The translations under genes were made by a program, and so were the position numbers. A DNA stretch of 64,000 nt, taken from NCBI GenBank assembly GCA_032690845.1, contig CM064424.1, positions 39,135,511 through 39,199,510 on the forward strand, written 5' to 3'. The stretch is from Eleusine coracana subsp. coracana (lineage: Eukaryota > Streptophyta > Magnoliopsida > Poales > Poaceae). Each line of letters opens with the position of its first letter. The first letter of the stretch is position 1. Below are positions 22,596-34,125 of this stretch, one piece after another. The notes below the pieces were generated by a model, which ran no database searches, was not told the DNA's origin, and saw nothing but the letters and a program-made list of their open reading frames with translations.

Positions 22596-22836
22596 AGGAG
22601 GAGGCAGGCAGGGCTGGGGATAGTTTGAAGCAAATAAGTGTAAATGAGGATGGACAAAAAGGATTCTTGCCAGCCTATGGTCAGTCAATCAACCAACCAT
22701 TCAAAACTATAACCATATTTTGACAAGATTGATCAAGAGATCAAGAATCAAGGAACAAGCTAAAACAAACAAGTTTTGACATAAAACCATGGTTTTTGCA
22801 ATAATAGAGCAATTAACACTCAGATGTGCACACCCT

Positions 22837-23547
22837 CTACATCACATTGCTAGAGTCAAGAATATTTAGTTCACTCCTAAGATAGCAAAATCTTTTCTCA
22901 TCTAGTGGCTTGGTGAATATATCGGCTAATTGATCTTCGGTTCGCACATGACTCACTTCTATATCCCCCTTGATAGAATGATCTCTCAAAAAATGATGAC
23001 GGATATCTATATGCTTTGTGCGCGAATGCTCAACGGGGTTATAAGCAAGCTTTATGGCACTCTCATTGTCACATAGGAGTGGAACACGGTTTAACTTGTA
23101 ACTGTAGTCCCTTAGAGTTTGTCTCATCCAAAGTAGTTGTACACAACAACTACCGGCTGCAACATACTCCGCTTCAGCGGTGGAAAGTGCAACGGAATTT
23201 TGTTTCTTGGATGACCATGACACTAGGGACCTACCCAAGAATTGGCATGTCCCGGAGGTGCTTTTTCTATCTACCTTATCCCCGACATAATCTGCATCGG
23301 AATAGCCTAAAAGGTTGAAGTCAACATGATCAACGAGCATAACCTTGGAAAGAGAATACGAGGGAGTGACAGGGACTTTACCATAACCTAGGACTTGTCC
23401 CGTTCCATTGTCACCAAATGTAATATATTCATTGTTGTTGTGGCTTGGTTCAAATGACTTGAACATCTTTTTGTCTCCGGTCATATGATTAGTGTATCCA
23501 CTATCAATTACCCAACTTGACCCTCCGGAGACATAGTCCTACAAAAC
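22837..23547 (-). pseudogene. Sirevirus 1 protease N-terminus fused to RNase H
   Basis: In phase with gag and open from about 23517 to 22837. It starts WVIDSGYTNHMTGDKKMF (protease active site DSG), continues to YSLSKVMLVDHVDF, then becomes RNase H: LLGYSDADYVGDKVDRKS, STAEAEYVAAGS, CDNESAIKLA, RTKHIDIRHHFL and TEDQLADIFTKPL. The intervening integrase and RT are absent, about 3 kb compared with a full copia pol. The join keeps the frame; both parents have a similar D-F/Y-N-L-L or D-L-x-G-Y segment there, suggesting a short-homology deletion. Confidence 0.9.
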
Positions 23548-23550
23548 AAG

Positions 23551-25830
23551 TTAAGCTTTGTTTTTAGGTACCCAAATTTGCTTGGGTCCTTTCACATTAG
23601 TCACAAGTACTTTGGGCACCCACACACAAGCCTTTGGTCTCTTGTTGTGTGGCCCAACATATTTGGAATATACACGACCATGCATGTTTCTCATAAGCAC
23701 ATATGAAGCATCAAAATCATGAAATAGTGCATATGTAGAGTTAGGCACATTAACATGAGAATCATTAGCAAAAGAAGTATGGTTTGTGTTCATGTTGTTA
23801 GCTTGCTTCTTTTGATAAGATCCTTCCTTGGTGAACTTAAGGAATTCCTTCCCATTCTTGTTTTCCCATGTATTGTGATTGGCACTCTCAACATAGCCAA
23901 TGCCATCCATGACATGGGGCATTCTAGTGTATGCGTATGCACCTCTTGCATACTTTGCCTTTTCATTGTCAACAACATTCTTCCCATGCTGTATCTTGCT
24001 TTCAAGAGCCCTCACTTGCTTGTTCAAATCATCAATCAATTTCACATTAGTAGCACAAGCATCAACATCAATGTTATAGCACCTATCACATCCTTTGCTA
24101 GTGGAAGCATGAGAATTGTTGGTGGAAGTGGATGTGAAAGTTGAAAGAATTTTGTATTGTTCTTCAAGGGACTTATGAGTCTTTTCTAAATCCTCATATT
24201 TCTCTTGAAGTTTATCTTTATCACTTTTAACATTTTCACAAGTATTCTTAATTTTAGTGATAGACAAGGTTAATTCTTCATTTTTATTTCTTTCAACTTC
24301 TAGAAGCTTCTCTAGTTCAAGGTTTCTTTTCTTTTCAAGAATAAGCAAGTCTTCTTGTTTTTCAAGAAGCTCCTCTTGTCTATCATTTTCTTCCTTTTGT
24401 TTCTCAAGCAATTGCATGAATTCAAGCATTTTAGGAAGTGAAGCATTTTCAACATCATCATCATCATCATCACTACTACTAGCATAAGAGGAACACTTGT
24501 GTTTAGATTTTGTTACCTTCGATCCTCTTGCCATTAGACACTTGTGAGTGTTGTCATCATCATCACTCAAGCTCCCAAATAGTGAGGTGTTGGTGGGAGT
24601 AACGCCGATGGCAAGTGAAGCAATGCCACCATCATCCGAGTCGGATTCGGAGGAGGAAGATGATGAGGAGGATGAATCATCGGAGTTCCATTCTTGACCA
24701 ATATGAGCTTCACCTTTCCTATGCTTCTTGTATGTCTTGTCTTTCTTGCGATGCTTGTCTTTTCTTCTTTCATCCTTGTTCTTCTTCTTTGGACATTCCG
24801 CAATAAAGTGTCCTTCATCACCACATTCGTAGCAAGTCCTTTTTGACCTTATTGCTTTGCCCTTGTCGAAGCTTTTCCTCTTGTACCTATCCTTCTTGAG
24901 GAATGACTTGAACCTCCTTACAAGCAAGGCCATCTCATCGTCACTATTTTCACTACTAGAATCAACTACTTTGTTCTTCTTCTTCTCTTGCTTCTTTTCA
25001 CTTGTGGCATTGAGTGCCACATCATTCTTATCACCATTGGCTTCCGTAATTTGCTTGATCAATGCATTTATCTTGTTGGCTTGATCGTTTTGTTGTTTTT
25101 GGGATAGAAGCTTCCCAAGTACCTCATCGGTGGAGAAGGTTTTGAAATTGTCCTTCTCTCTAATGTTTGAGCAAATGTTGCAATCCCATGGTCTCAATGC
25201 TTGTAATAGTCTCTTGTTGATATCCAAGTCGGACATTCTAGCTCCAAGTGCTCTTCTTTGATTCACAATTCTCATGAGTCTATCATGAACTTCTTTTGGG
25301 CCTTCTCCCGGACCCATGATGAACAAGTTGAACTTATTTTACAATTCTTCAAGCCTTGCATCTTTCACGGAATCAATACCCCCATAGATAACCTCAAGCT
25401 TTCTCCATAATTGATTGGCATTCTTGATTCTGGCTACTTTGTCATATTCGGTGGCACTAAGTGCAGAAACAATTGCACTAGCCGCCATGACATTGTGATG
25501 GATATTGAGTTGATCCTTTCGAGTTGGATTATCTCTATTTTCCCACAAGAAACCATTCTCGGTTATGCTTGCAACATGCGGACTCATTGATTCCAAGTAC
25601 ATCATCATCTTGCATTTCCAATGGTCATAAAATTATCCATCAAAGTACGGAAGCCTACCGGACCCTTGCCTAATGCGATCCTCTTTGAGATCTTCATAAT
25701 CAAACATGACATTGTTGTAGGTTCTTGGTTGAGCATCATGTCTTCCAACTACATCATCTCCATCATGACTACCACTAGCACCATCTTTGATTGGGAGAGC
25801 GGTAGTTGGTTCTTCTCCCGGATTTGACAT
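23551..25830 (-). pseudogene. Sirevirus 1 gag (760 codons, two stops)
   Basis: A single frame from Met at 25830 to TAA at 23548-23550 with only two internal TAA codons (25630-25632 and 25336-25338). Features in order: gag head with WKCKMMMYLES and LWRKLEVIYG; CCHC knuckle CYECGDEGHFIAEC near 24800-24850; a Ser/Asp/Lys-rich stretch; a long coiled coil (about 24130-24470); and a C-terminal region ending VWVPKNKA. Long coiled-coil gag is typical of Sireviruses. It would package element RNA; helper function from other copies is possible. The protease frame continues in phase after two more stops. Confidence 0.9.
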
Positions 25831-25869
25831 CTTTAATCTTCAAGCGGTTAAGCTTTTTAGAAGATCCTT

Positions 25870-25881
25870 GCTCTGATATCA
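25870..25881 (-). other. Sirevirus 1 primer-binding site
   Basis: TGATATCAGAGC on - , two bases inside the 5' LTR end; matches the initiator-Met tRNA site with one change. Confidence 0.88.
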
Positions 25882-26679
25882 ATTGAAAGTGCCTAGAGGG
25901 GGGGGGGGGTGAATAGGCAATTGTCCCTGAAAATCACTTAATAATAAAAGTCAAATACGCAGTGTCGGACATGTCCAACGATAGTGAGAAAAGTCCGATG
26001 GACTTGTCCGATGGCACGAGTTAGAAAAGTAGATCGGCCGATTAAAACTTTAAACTAATAGAAGGCAAGCTAGGATCTAGTAATTACAAGCTAGAGGAAG
26101 TTGTAGAAATAAGGGGAACAACTAGCAAGTAGCCTACACAAGTTAATTTAAGAGAATTGAGGCAAACCCTATCTAGCAAGTTATGAGCAAGAGCAAGTAA
26201 ATAACAAGTATGCAAAAGAGGACAAGTGGAGACACAAGATTTGTTTACCGATGTTCAGCTCTACAAAGAAGCCTACGTCTCCGTTGAGGGATCCACAAAG
26301 GACCAGATTTCTCTCAACCCTAACCTCTCCAAGTGACCACAAAGATCAAACTTGGCTTTGCACTAGCAAACTCCACGAAGGAGGGGTCAATACAAACTTT
26401 CCGAGGCGTCACCACACAAGTTGGAAGCTCTACGGGTACCTCTAACCGTCTAGGGGATGAATCCCCAAGAGTAACAAACACAAACGTGGTCAGCGGTGAG
26501 GATGAACCAAGAGCTTGAGAGAATGGAAGCTTGAAGTTGATGGAGCTCTAGAATCTTCTCTCAATCCCTTCACAAATCAAGATTGGAAGTAAGGGAGGAG
26601 AGATTTGGAGAGCAAAGTGAGCTTGAGAGTGTTTTTGAGTGGAATGAGTGACCAACCAGACAAGGGACGAAGTGGGGAT

Positions 26680-26688
26680 CTATTTATA
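26680..26688 (-). promoter_or_regulatory. TATA box of Sirevirus 1 5' LTR
   Basis: TATAAATAG on the - strand, just downstream of the palindromic array; conserved in the other LTR at 19218-19226. Confidence 0.65.
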
Positions 26689-26729
26689 GCTCAAGAAGAA
26701 AAAGAGCCGTTTGGATGGGTATTTCTCAG

Positions 26730-26990
26730 ATCTCCATCGGACAAGTCCGATGGTCAAGTTGGCGCCGGTTCTGGAGTCCGAGGGACTTGCCCGATGCCTC
26801 GGACAAGTTGGCCATCGGACAAGTCCGATGGCTAGGGTTTGACACAGGTACTGGAGTCCGACAGTGAAGTCCGATAGGTTGGACTTGCTGGTCATCGGAC
26901 ATGTCCGATGACCGTCGGACAAGTCCGATGACCCAGAGTAGCAAAGGTTCTGGAGTTGTCCAATGGGTCGGACAAGTCCGATGATTTTGC
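26730..26990. promoter_or_regulatory. Palindromic repeat array in LTR
   Basis: At least five near-perfect ATCGGACAAGTCCGAT-type palindromes upstream of the LTR TATA box. Sireviruses are known to carry comparable CACCGGAC(T)GTCCGGTG-type palindromes in their LTRs, thought to be cis-regulatory. Confidence 0.75.
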
Positions 26991-27331
26991 CCTGAAAAAG
27001 TATTTTGGTTGTGAAATTTTTGGATTTTGCTCTTAGTTCATTATTGCTTCACACTTTTGTTTCCCTCTTAATAGTACGGCTTTTCCTATACTCAAAAATA
27101 AAGTAAAAACTCCATGAGCTTCATATTTGAGCAAATTTTTGAGTATCATCTTGAAATTTCTTAGCCACTTTGTTTTCTCCTTTTCTTTGAGTATTTGAGC
27201 TTCTATGCATTTTGTCATCAATAATTGAACCATCTTCTACACACGTGCTCATTGAAATATTAATCCATTCTTAATTGTATTGGTGCCAATCACTATAATA
27301 AAATTAGGGGCCTAGATGCACCTTCACCCAG

Positions 27332-29659
27332 GGAACGGCAATGGTACCTCAGGTCCCGGCCGCCAAGAGTACACAGCTGACAACGGCGTCGTTGGCCCCG
27401 ACCGGCCGTAGAACGGGCGATCGACCACAATGATGGGTGGCGGCAATTCCGGTCGTGTCCCAGTCTGGCGGCGGATCATGCCCCAACCCCATCCGGCGGT
27501 GGGGAACCATCAAGGGACGGAGGGCCAGCAGTCTGACAGGGACGTGCCAGCGGCAGGTGAGCATCAGGGACGGCAACGTCGCCGGTCACGGCGGCGCAAC
27601 CGTGGGGGCCAAGAGGCGGCGATAATGGGTGGTGTTTATCAGACAGAGCCGGAGGTGGCGGCCAATCTTGTTCATTGTGGTGTCGCCCCCTGAACCTGCA
27701 TGGTGTCGACACTCAGGTGGTACCAACGCTGCCCTGCGTCATCGACTGGTCAGATGAGTTGGAACGTGGGGAAGGAGACCTCCACAAGGCGGTCATCATT
27801 ACAGCATTCGGCACCCAGGAGCCGGTGTCGCTGGAAGCAGTCAAGGAGGCCGTCACCTACAAGTTTGATTTGGAGAGACTCATTCAATCTCCGTCGTTGT
27901 GGTGACTCGGCGTTCATTGCTCTCATGAGAGAGGAGGCCATTGCGATGAGGATGGCGTCTAACAACGGGCCGTCACAGAGCTCGGCGCAGGTCAGAATCC
28001 ACTGTCGGTGTTGGTCCAGACAAGCGTTCGCTGAAGGGACAGTTTTACCGACCCGTGTGGAGATTGAGCTCAGCGGCATTCCGGTCCATGCCTGGGAGGT
28101 CTCAACCACTGAAAATTTGCTCCACTGACTTGAAAAGATCCACCCAGAGACACGGCTGAGAGAAGATTACTCGGCCTTCCGCTGTTCTTTGTGGTGTTTC
28201 AACCCTAAAGGCTTACCAAGTGTGAGAGATCTTCATATCGTAGAGCCAATTCCAGCATCACAGCAGCCGCCTCCTGTGAAGCGCATGTTGAAGTACCCAG
28301 TTAAGATCCTGGTAAGGCAACGGGAGGCCATGAGCAACCCCCAGTAATAGCAGGAGGAGAGCGACAGCAGTCTGTCCAATCGCCGCCGGCAACGGTGTCG
28401 CAACGATCCATCAGCGATAGGAAGACAAGGACCTGCTGACCCTGGAGCGGAGGCCTTCAATGCTATGGATCCGCTCGGGAATGTAGGACCCTCGTCGGCA
28501 ATGGCGCCGGAAGGGTTGCTGACGGAGATGGGCCTGACGACGGCGTGGGGTCCTGCAAAAACAGGCCCCCTCGGCAGATGCGAAGGCATTGATGGAGCAG
28601 CCGCCTCCTGGCGTGGGTGACGATGTCGTCTCCGCTGGAGAGGAGTGCAGCGGCTTTGCCAAGGAGGCAGCCGCACCGCCATCAATGGCCAACGAGGAAC
28701 GAGCTCCATCCCCATTATTGCACAATGAAGAATCATTTCAAATTCCAACTGCAGAGCCAAATGAAACGTTGCTGCACGCTGCATACATTGAACACAGTTC
28801 ACCTATCCCAAGAGCGGAAGATCTGGAGCCTGATGAAGTGTGCTCTCCCTCGGTAGACTCACCAACCTTGGTCTCGTTTGCGGTGTCTCCAACACCTGCA
28901 CCTGACCAGGTTACAGAAAGCAAACAGGAGCTCGGGATAGAAGACCCGATACATGGCAGCGTGGACAGGACAGTTCCATGCAATGAAGATATTGCTTGTG
29001 ATGAGCCGTCCCTCCCTCGTGGCATGGATGAGATAGTGCAATGTAATGGGGATACTACGCGTGACCAGCAGCCCCCCTCTTCTCCTCTCCAATGGATACC
29101 GGCAGAAGATGCCTTGCCACTGGAGCCGGAGCCTAATTCAGCGACTATGATACCAGTAAATGGGAGGGAGGGCCAGCCTCTGCTGGTCTACACACGACGG
29201 CCTCGGCATGAACCAGAGCATGAACCGGAGCGCACACCAGCTCAGGCACAAAGCCAGACCACTACTACACCAACCGCACTGGATAACCGGATGCAAGAAT
29301 TCCTGGAGCAGATCACGAAGCCTGTGGACAACCTCCTAACGCCTCAAACCAAACCAAGACGACGTTGGAGGCACCAGCAGCGTCTTGCCTCTGTGCAAGC
29401 GCCAAGGCACAGCCGACGCATTGCCAAGCTCCCTCCAGAGCACCAGCAGCAGTCAGCAGCTTCGGTTTGTCGCCAATTGGGGTTTGGAGATCAACAACAG
29501 CAGAGGCGGCTCTCCAATGCGACCATGGAAAAATACACGGAATTCTTCAGCAAGCTGCTTAGCAGGGAACATGTCCGCGCACTTGCTGCACTACTAGGCA
29601 AGCAGCTACCATCGGTGGAGAGCATCTGTGAGGAGAGCCCCGCCATATCGGTAGTCTGA
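27332..29659 (+). pseudogene. LINE-1 ORF1, central and C-terminal part
   Basis: Pieces at 27675-27905 (PCVIDWSDELERGEGDLHKA), about 27905-28230 in another frame (RIHCRCWSRQAFAEG, SGIPVHAWE) and 28589-29659 (one 356-codon frame). LINE-4 has the same order (IDWSDHLERAQADLWRA, RIHCHRWTRQAIASG, CGIPAHAWA). The C-terminus is Pro/Glu-rich and ends with a basic patch and a Gln-rich stretch. At least two frameshifts. Confidence 0.8.
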
Positions 29660-29697
29660 TTCCGGCACCGGAGGTCTAGAACCTTATTTGTAATACA

Positions 29698-31884
29698 ATG
29701 GATGCTTCTAAAATCTTAGTGTGGAACATGCGGAGAGTGTGGAACATGCGGAGGCTAAATGATAGAGGTCGCCGTGACACTGTCCGAAAGATTGTGGGTG
29801 CCTGCAAACCAAGTAATGTTTGTTTATAGGAAACAAAAATGGCCCTAATCGGCACCCGTGACATCCTTTCGATCTTCGGAAGGGATTTCCGAGACTTTGT
29901 TTTCCTGGCGGCTCAAGGGACGCGTGGTGGGGTGCTGGTTACTTGGCGGGATGAGGTTTTTGGAAATGTGGATCAGTGGAAAGTAAACCGACATTCAGTT
30001 TTGGCGAAATTCACTACGGAGAATGATGAACCGTGGTGGTTCACTGGAGTGTATGGACCATCTCAGGATGGCATAAGCAATCTTTCCTCGCTGAACTAAG
30101 GGAGGTCCGAACTCATTGCACAGGTCCATGAGTCGTAGCTGGCGATTTCAACATGATCTATTCCTCTGAAGACAAAAACAATACAAACCTTAATAGAGCT
30201 TTAATGGGAAGGTTTTGCAGGCTTGTTAACGATTTGGAGCTGAAAGAGATACCCCTAAATTGGACGCCGCTACACCTGGTCCAGTGAGAGGGACTCCCCT
30301 ACATTGGTCAAGCTCGATCGTGTGCTATGTACCTCGGATTGGGAAGATTTCTTTCCTGATTGTATTCTACAAAGCCTAGCCTCAGAGGTACCAGATCATT
30401 GCCTGCTCCTACTTGGGCTAAGGGAGGGCGTGAAGGGCAAGAGGAGGTTTCATTTTGAGAGCTTTTGGACTACTATGGAAGGATTTCATGATACTGTAGC
30501 GACCACTTGGCAGGAACCCCTTGCTGCTTCTTGCCCTATGGAGAGGATCTCTCTAAAACTCAAACGATTGACGCGAGCGCTGCAGTCATGGAGCCAGCGC
30601 CAAGTGGGGCACATCAACTCCCAACATGCCATAGCGCTTGAAATTCTGCATCATTTGGAGGTTGCTAGGGATGGCCGTGACCTGACTGCCGAGGAGAAGT
30701 GGCTGATGGGCGTGGCAAAGCAAGGTTGTCTGGTGTTGGCATCTCTCCAACGAACGATTGCTAGGCTGCGATTGCGAGTACGTGTTCTGAAGGATGGAGA
30801 TGCTAACACCTTCTTCTTCCATAGCCAGGCGGGCTTCCGGCAGCAGAAAAACATCATCCCAAAGCTTGTCGAAGCGGATCAAGTGATCACATCTCAAGAA
30901 GGCAAACATCAGGTTCTGTGGGACTACTATGACAGCCTACTGGGAACAGCACTACCAAGGATCAGTACTTTGGATCTGCCCTTTTTTCATCACCGCGGTT
31001 TCGACCTCGGGGTGTTGGATGCCCCAATTACCGAGGATGACGTCTGGGCAGCAATCAAGTCCATGCCTGCAGACCGCGCCCTGGCCCTGATGGATACACG
31101 GGTCGCTTCTACAAAGCATGCTGGTAGCTAATCAAGCATGACTTCATGGCAGCGATAATAACATTGCAACAAGGCCATGCAAGGAAGTTGTGGCTCCTAA
31201 ACTCGGCGTACGTAACTCCTGAAGAAAGCGGACGCATCATGTGCTAAACATTATCGACCCATTAGTTTGATCCACAGTTTTGTAAAGCTCATCGCCAAGA
31301 TCCTAGCAAACCGGCTGGCTCCTCTGCTTAACTCGCTAAGCAGGTGGCCACCAACCAAAGTGTGTTCATAAGAGGACGATGCATCCATGACAACTACATA
31401 CTTGTTCAGCAAACAATCAAGTCCCTTCACAGGCACAAGGTACCAAGTTTATTTCTCAAACTTGACATATCAAAGGCCTTTGATTCTGTGTGCTGGGCAT
31501 TCTTGCTAGAGACTTTGGCACACCTCGGTTTCGGACCGGTTTGGTGCAGCATGGTGACAAACCTCCTACGGACAGCATCTACTCGCATCTTGCTTAATGG
31601 AGAACCAGGGGAGGAGATTCGACATCAACGAGGCCTCCGGCAGGGAGACCCGCTTTGCCCAATACTATTTATTCTTGTTATGGACGTGCTCAATAGCGTG
31701 TTTGTCAAGGCAAGTGAATTGGAACTGCTCCAAACTCTATCCCAAAGAACCCCAATGCAGCGCATATCCTTATATGCCGAAGATGTTGCTTTGTTCATTC
31801 GGCCAGTGGAAGCAGAGATGCAGCTGGCTATAGGGATCCTTGATTGCTTTGGGGAGGCGACTAGTTTACACACTAACTTGCATA
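29698..31884 (+). pseudogene. LINE-1 ORF2, endonuclease and RT N-terminal part
   Basis: Starts at Met 29698, with an 18-bp in-frame duplication giving VWNMRR twice. The apurinic-type endonuclease follows: ETKMALIG, GTRGGVLVTW, GVYGPS, VAGDFNMIYSSEDKN. Frames then break near 29827, 30099 and 30286. From 30304 VKLDRVLCTSDWE continues to the linker and RT (31132-31884): SLIHSFVKLIAKI, SVFIRGRCIHDNY, LKLDISKAFDSV, QRGLRQGDPL. The catalytic box reads LYAEDVALF near 31771-31797, where YADD is expected. Interrupted by a CACTA element at 31885. Confidence 0.9.
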
Positions 31885-33016
31885 CACTACGGGAAAATCA
31901 ATCTTTGCCGTGTGCCTGAAACTTTGCCGTGTGTTTTGTTTTGGACACACGGCAAAGGTGGGTGTTTGCCGTGTGCTAAATTAAAACACACGGCAAAACC
32001 TTTACCGTATGTAAAAAAAGTTGATACACGGCAAAGGTGGGTGTTTGCCGTGTGTTTTTCTTGGCACACGGCAAACACCCTCTTTGCCGAGTATTTTTTC
32101 CCTAACACTCAGTAAAATATAAATTATATTTCAAACCATAAATTAGCTCAAATTAAAAAAAAATTGAGCTATAAAATTGTATAACTTTTGAAGACTTGCA
32201 ACTTTTATTTTGATCATTTGTTCTTTACTCAATTTAATCAAAAATATTGTTCATAAAATCTAATAGTCTCATATAGTTTTATTAAACATTCAATAAGACA
32301 TATAAGATTGGGAAACAATGTTACTACCACTTTATCAAATGAACAAATGATCAAAATAAAAGTTGTAGATCTTAATAAGTTATATAACTTTATAGTTCAA
32401 CACTTTTTTATTTGAATTAATTTACTCAATATAAAACACGTTGGAAAATGTATAAATAGATCTTTGCTAAGTGTTTTTTTCTTGGCACACGACAAAGATG
32501 GTCTTTGTCGTGTGCCTGATATAAGACACACAACAAACATGGTCTTTGTCGTGTACTCGACTTAAAGCATACGGCAAAGAAGTAAATGTAAAAAGATTGG
32601 ATACAGGATGTAGTCACAAATCAATGTATGGTGCAGTGATAGGGAGCTCTACACGTGAAGGTGAGGTACCGGGTTTGAATCTTGGTGGACACACTTTGCG
32701 CGTAGCGCACAAAAAAATGCTGCAACTTGCGACTTGAGAGAGGGACGGGCGGGCGGGGTTCTTGGGCACCCAAAAAAAAATTTTGCTGCTTTTTTGAGGT
32801 TTTTTCTAGATTTATGTTTTGCCGAGTGTATTTTGACACACGGCAAAGCCTTTACCGTGTGCCCGATAGAAGACACACGGCAAAGCCGGCTTTGCCGACG
32901 GATATTTTACCGTACGCACTTTACCGTGTGTCACCCACAGCAAATACTTTGCCGTGGGTATTTAGGCCTTTGCCATGTGCATTGTGCACATGGCAAAGCA
33001 CCTCTTTCCCGTAGTG
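31885..33016. mobile_element. Non-autonomous CACTA element in LINE-1
   Basis: Ends CACTACGGGAAAA and TTTCCCGTAGTG; 3-bp target duplication ATA (31882-31884 and 33017-33019). Subterminal regions are arrays of TTTGCCGTGTG and CACACGGCAAA, typical of a grass CACTA family. The 1132-bp element has no transposase. It interrupts LINE-1 RT exactly between LHTNLH and KSSVHPIRCEQ, which LINE-4 joins as LQTNLQKSCVLPIRCEE. Confidence 0.95.
32165..32399. repeat. ~59-bp inverted repeat inside the CACTA element
   Basis: Arms 32165-32223 and 32341-32399 are imperfect reverse complements, with a near-perfect 25-bp core around GAACAAATGATCAAAATAAA, separated by about 117 bp. Confidence 0.8.
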
Positions 33017-34125
33017 ATAAGAGCAGTGTACACCCTATTAGGTGTGAACAGCATGAAATGGTGATCATCGAAACAACCTTGCCGTGCCCAACAGCATCAT
33101 TTCCCTGCACCTATCTGGGTCTGCCGGTCTCCACCACGAAATTGAAGAAGGCCGATCAATTACCGTGGATAGAGGCGCCCAAAAAACTTTTTTGCTGCTT
33201 TTTAAGGTTTTTTCTAGATTTATGTTTTGCTGAGTGTATTTTAACACATGGCAAAGCCTTTATCGTGTGTCCGATAGAAGGCACACGGCAAAGCCGGCTT
33301 TACCGACGGATATTTTACCGTGCGCACTTTGCCGTGTGTAACCTATGGCAAATACTTTGCCGTGGGTATTTAGGCCTTTGCCGTGTGCATTGTGCACACA
33401 GCAAAGCACCTCTTTCCCGTAGTGATAAGAGCAGTGTACACCCTATTAGGTGTGAACAGCATGAGATGGTGGTCATCAAAACAACCTTGCCGTGCCCAAC
33501 AGCATCATTTCCCTGTACCTATCTGGGTCTGCCGGTCTCCACCACGAAATTGAAGAAGGCCGATCAATTACCGTGCATAGAAAAAATCGGAACAGATTAC
33601 CTAGGTGGCAGGCTGCCCTCAAGAACATTGCAGGACGGACGGTATGGACAAAATTCATCTTATCGGCCATTCCCATATATGTGCTCATAGCCATCAACGT
33701 CCCCAAATGGTTTATCCGGTCAGTGTACAAAATTTGGCGTGGGTTCATATGGAAAGGCCGCGAACAAGCTAATGGTGGTAAACGCACTTTGCACGTAGCG
33801 CACGAAAAAGTGCCGCCACTTGCGACTTGAGAGAGGGACGGGCGGGCGGGGTTCTTGGGCGCCCAAAAAATTTTTTTGCTGCTTTTTTGAGGTTTTTTCT
33901 AGATTTATATTTTGTCGAGTGCCCTCTTTGCCAAGTGTATTTTGACACACGGCAAAGCCTTTGTCGTGTATCTGATAGAAGGCACACGGCAAAGCCGGCT
34001 TTACCGACGGATATTTTGCCGTACGCACTTTGCCATGTGTAACTCACGGCAAATACTTTGCCGTTGGTATTTAGGCCTTTGCCGTGTGCATTGTGCACAC
34101 GGCAAAGCACCTCTTTTCCGTAGTG
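33017..34125. repeat. Tandem copies of CACTA 3' end plus LINE segment
   Basis: After the full CACTA end at 33016 come LINE 33017-33172, CACTA 3' end 33173-33424, LINE 33425-33780, CACTA 3' end 33781-34125, then LINE from 34126 on. Every LINE segment starts ATAAGAGCAGTGTACACC. The period is 408 bp for the first repeat and 701 bp for the second. Break points in the CACTA are near 32766 (GGC(G/A)CCC) and near 32691 (beside a GGTGG shared with LINE). Confidence 0.93.

Larger units (their letters stand above)
18416..27326 (-). mobile_element. Sirevirus-type copia retrotransposon 1, pol-deleted
   Basis: LTRs 18416-19834 and 25884-27326 (TGAAAGTGCC...GCACCTTCA), with perfect target duplication CCCAG (18411-18415 and 27327-27331). 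Orientation is - : the primer site lies beside 25884 and the TATA boxes read on -. Order on - : gag (25830-23551), a protease/RNase H fusion (to 22837), a third ORF with a plant-transposon domain (21953-20362), then repeated polypurine-like tracts. Integrase and RT are gone. Palindromic repeats in the LTRs and several polypurine tracts fit Sireviruses. Confidence 0.94.
25884..27326 (-). repeat. Sirevirus 1 5' LTR
   Basis: 1443 bp, highly similar to 18416-19834. On the - strand the palindrome cluster (about 26730-26990) lies upstream of TATAAATAG (26680-26688), a plausible promoter layout. Another cluster is at about 25965-26015. Confidence 0.94.
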
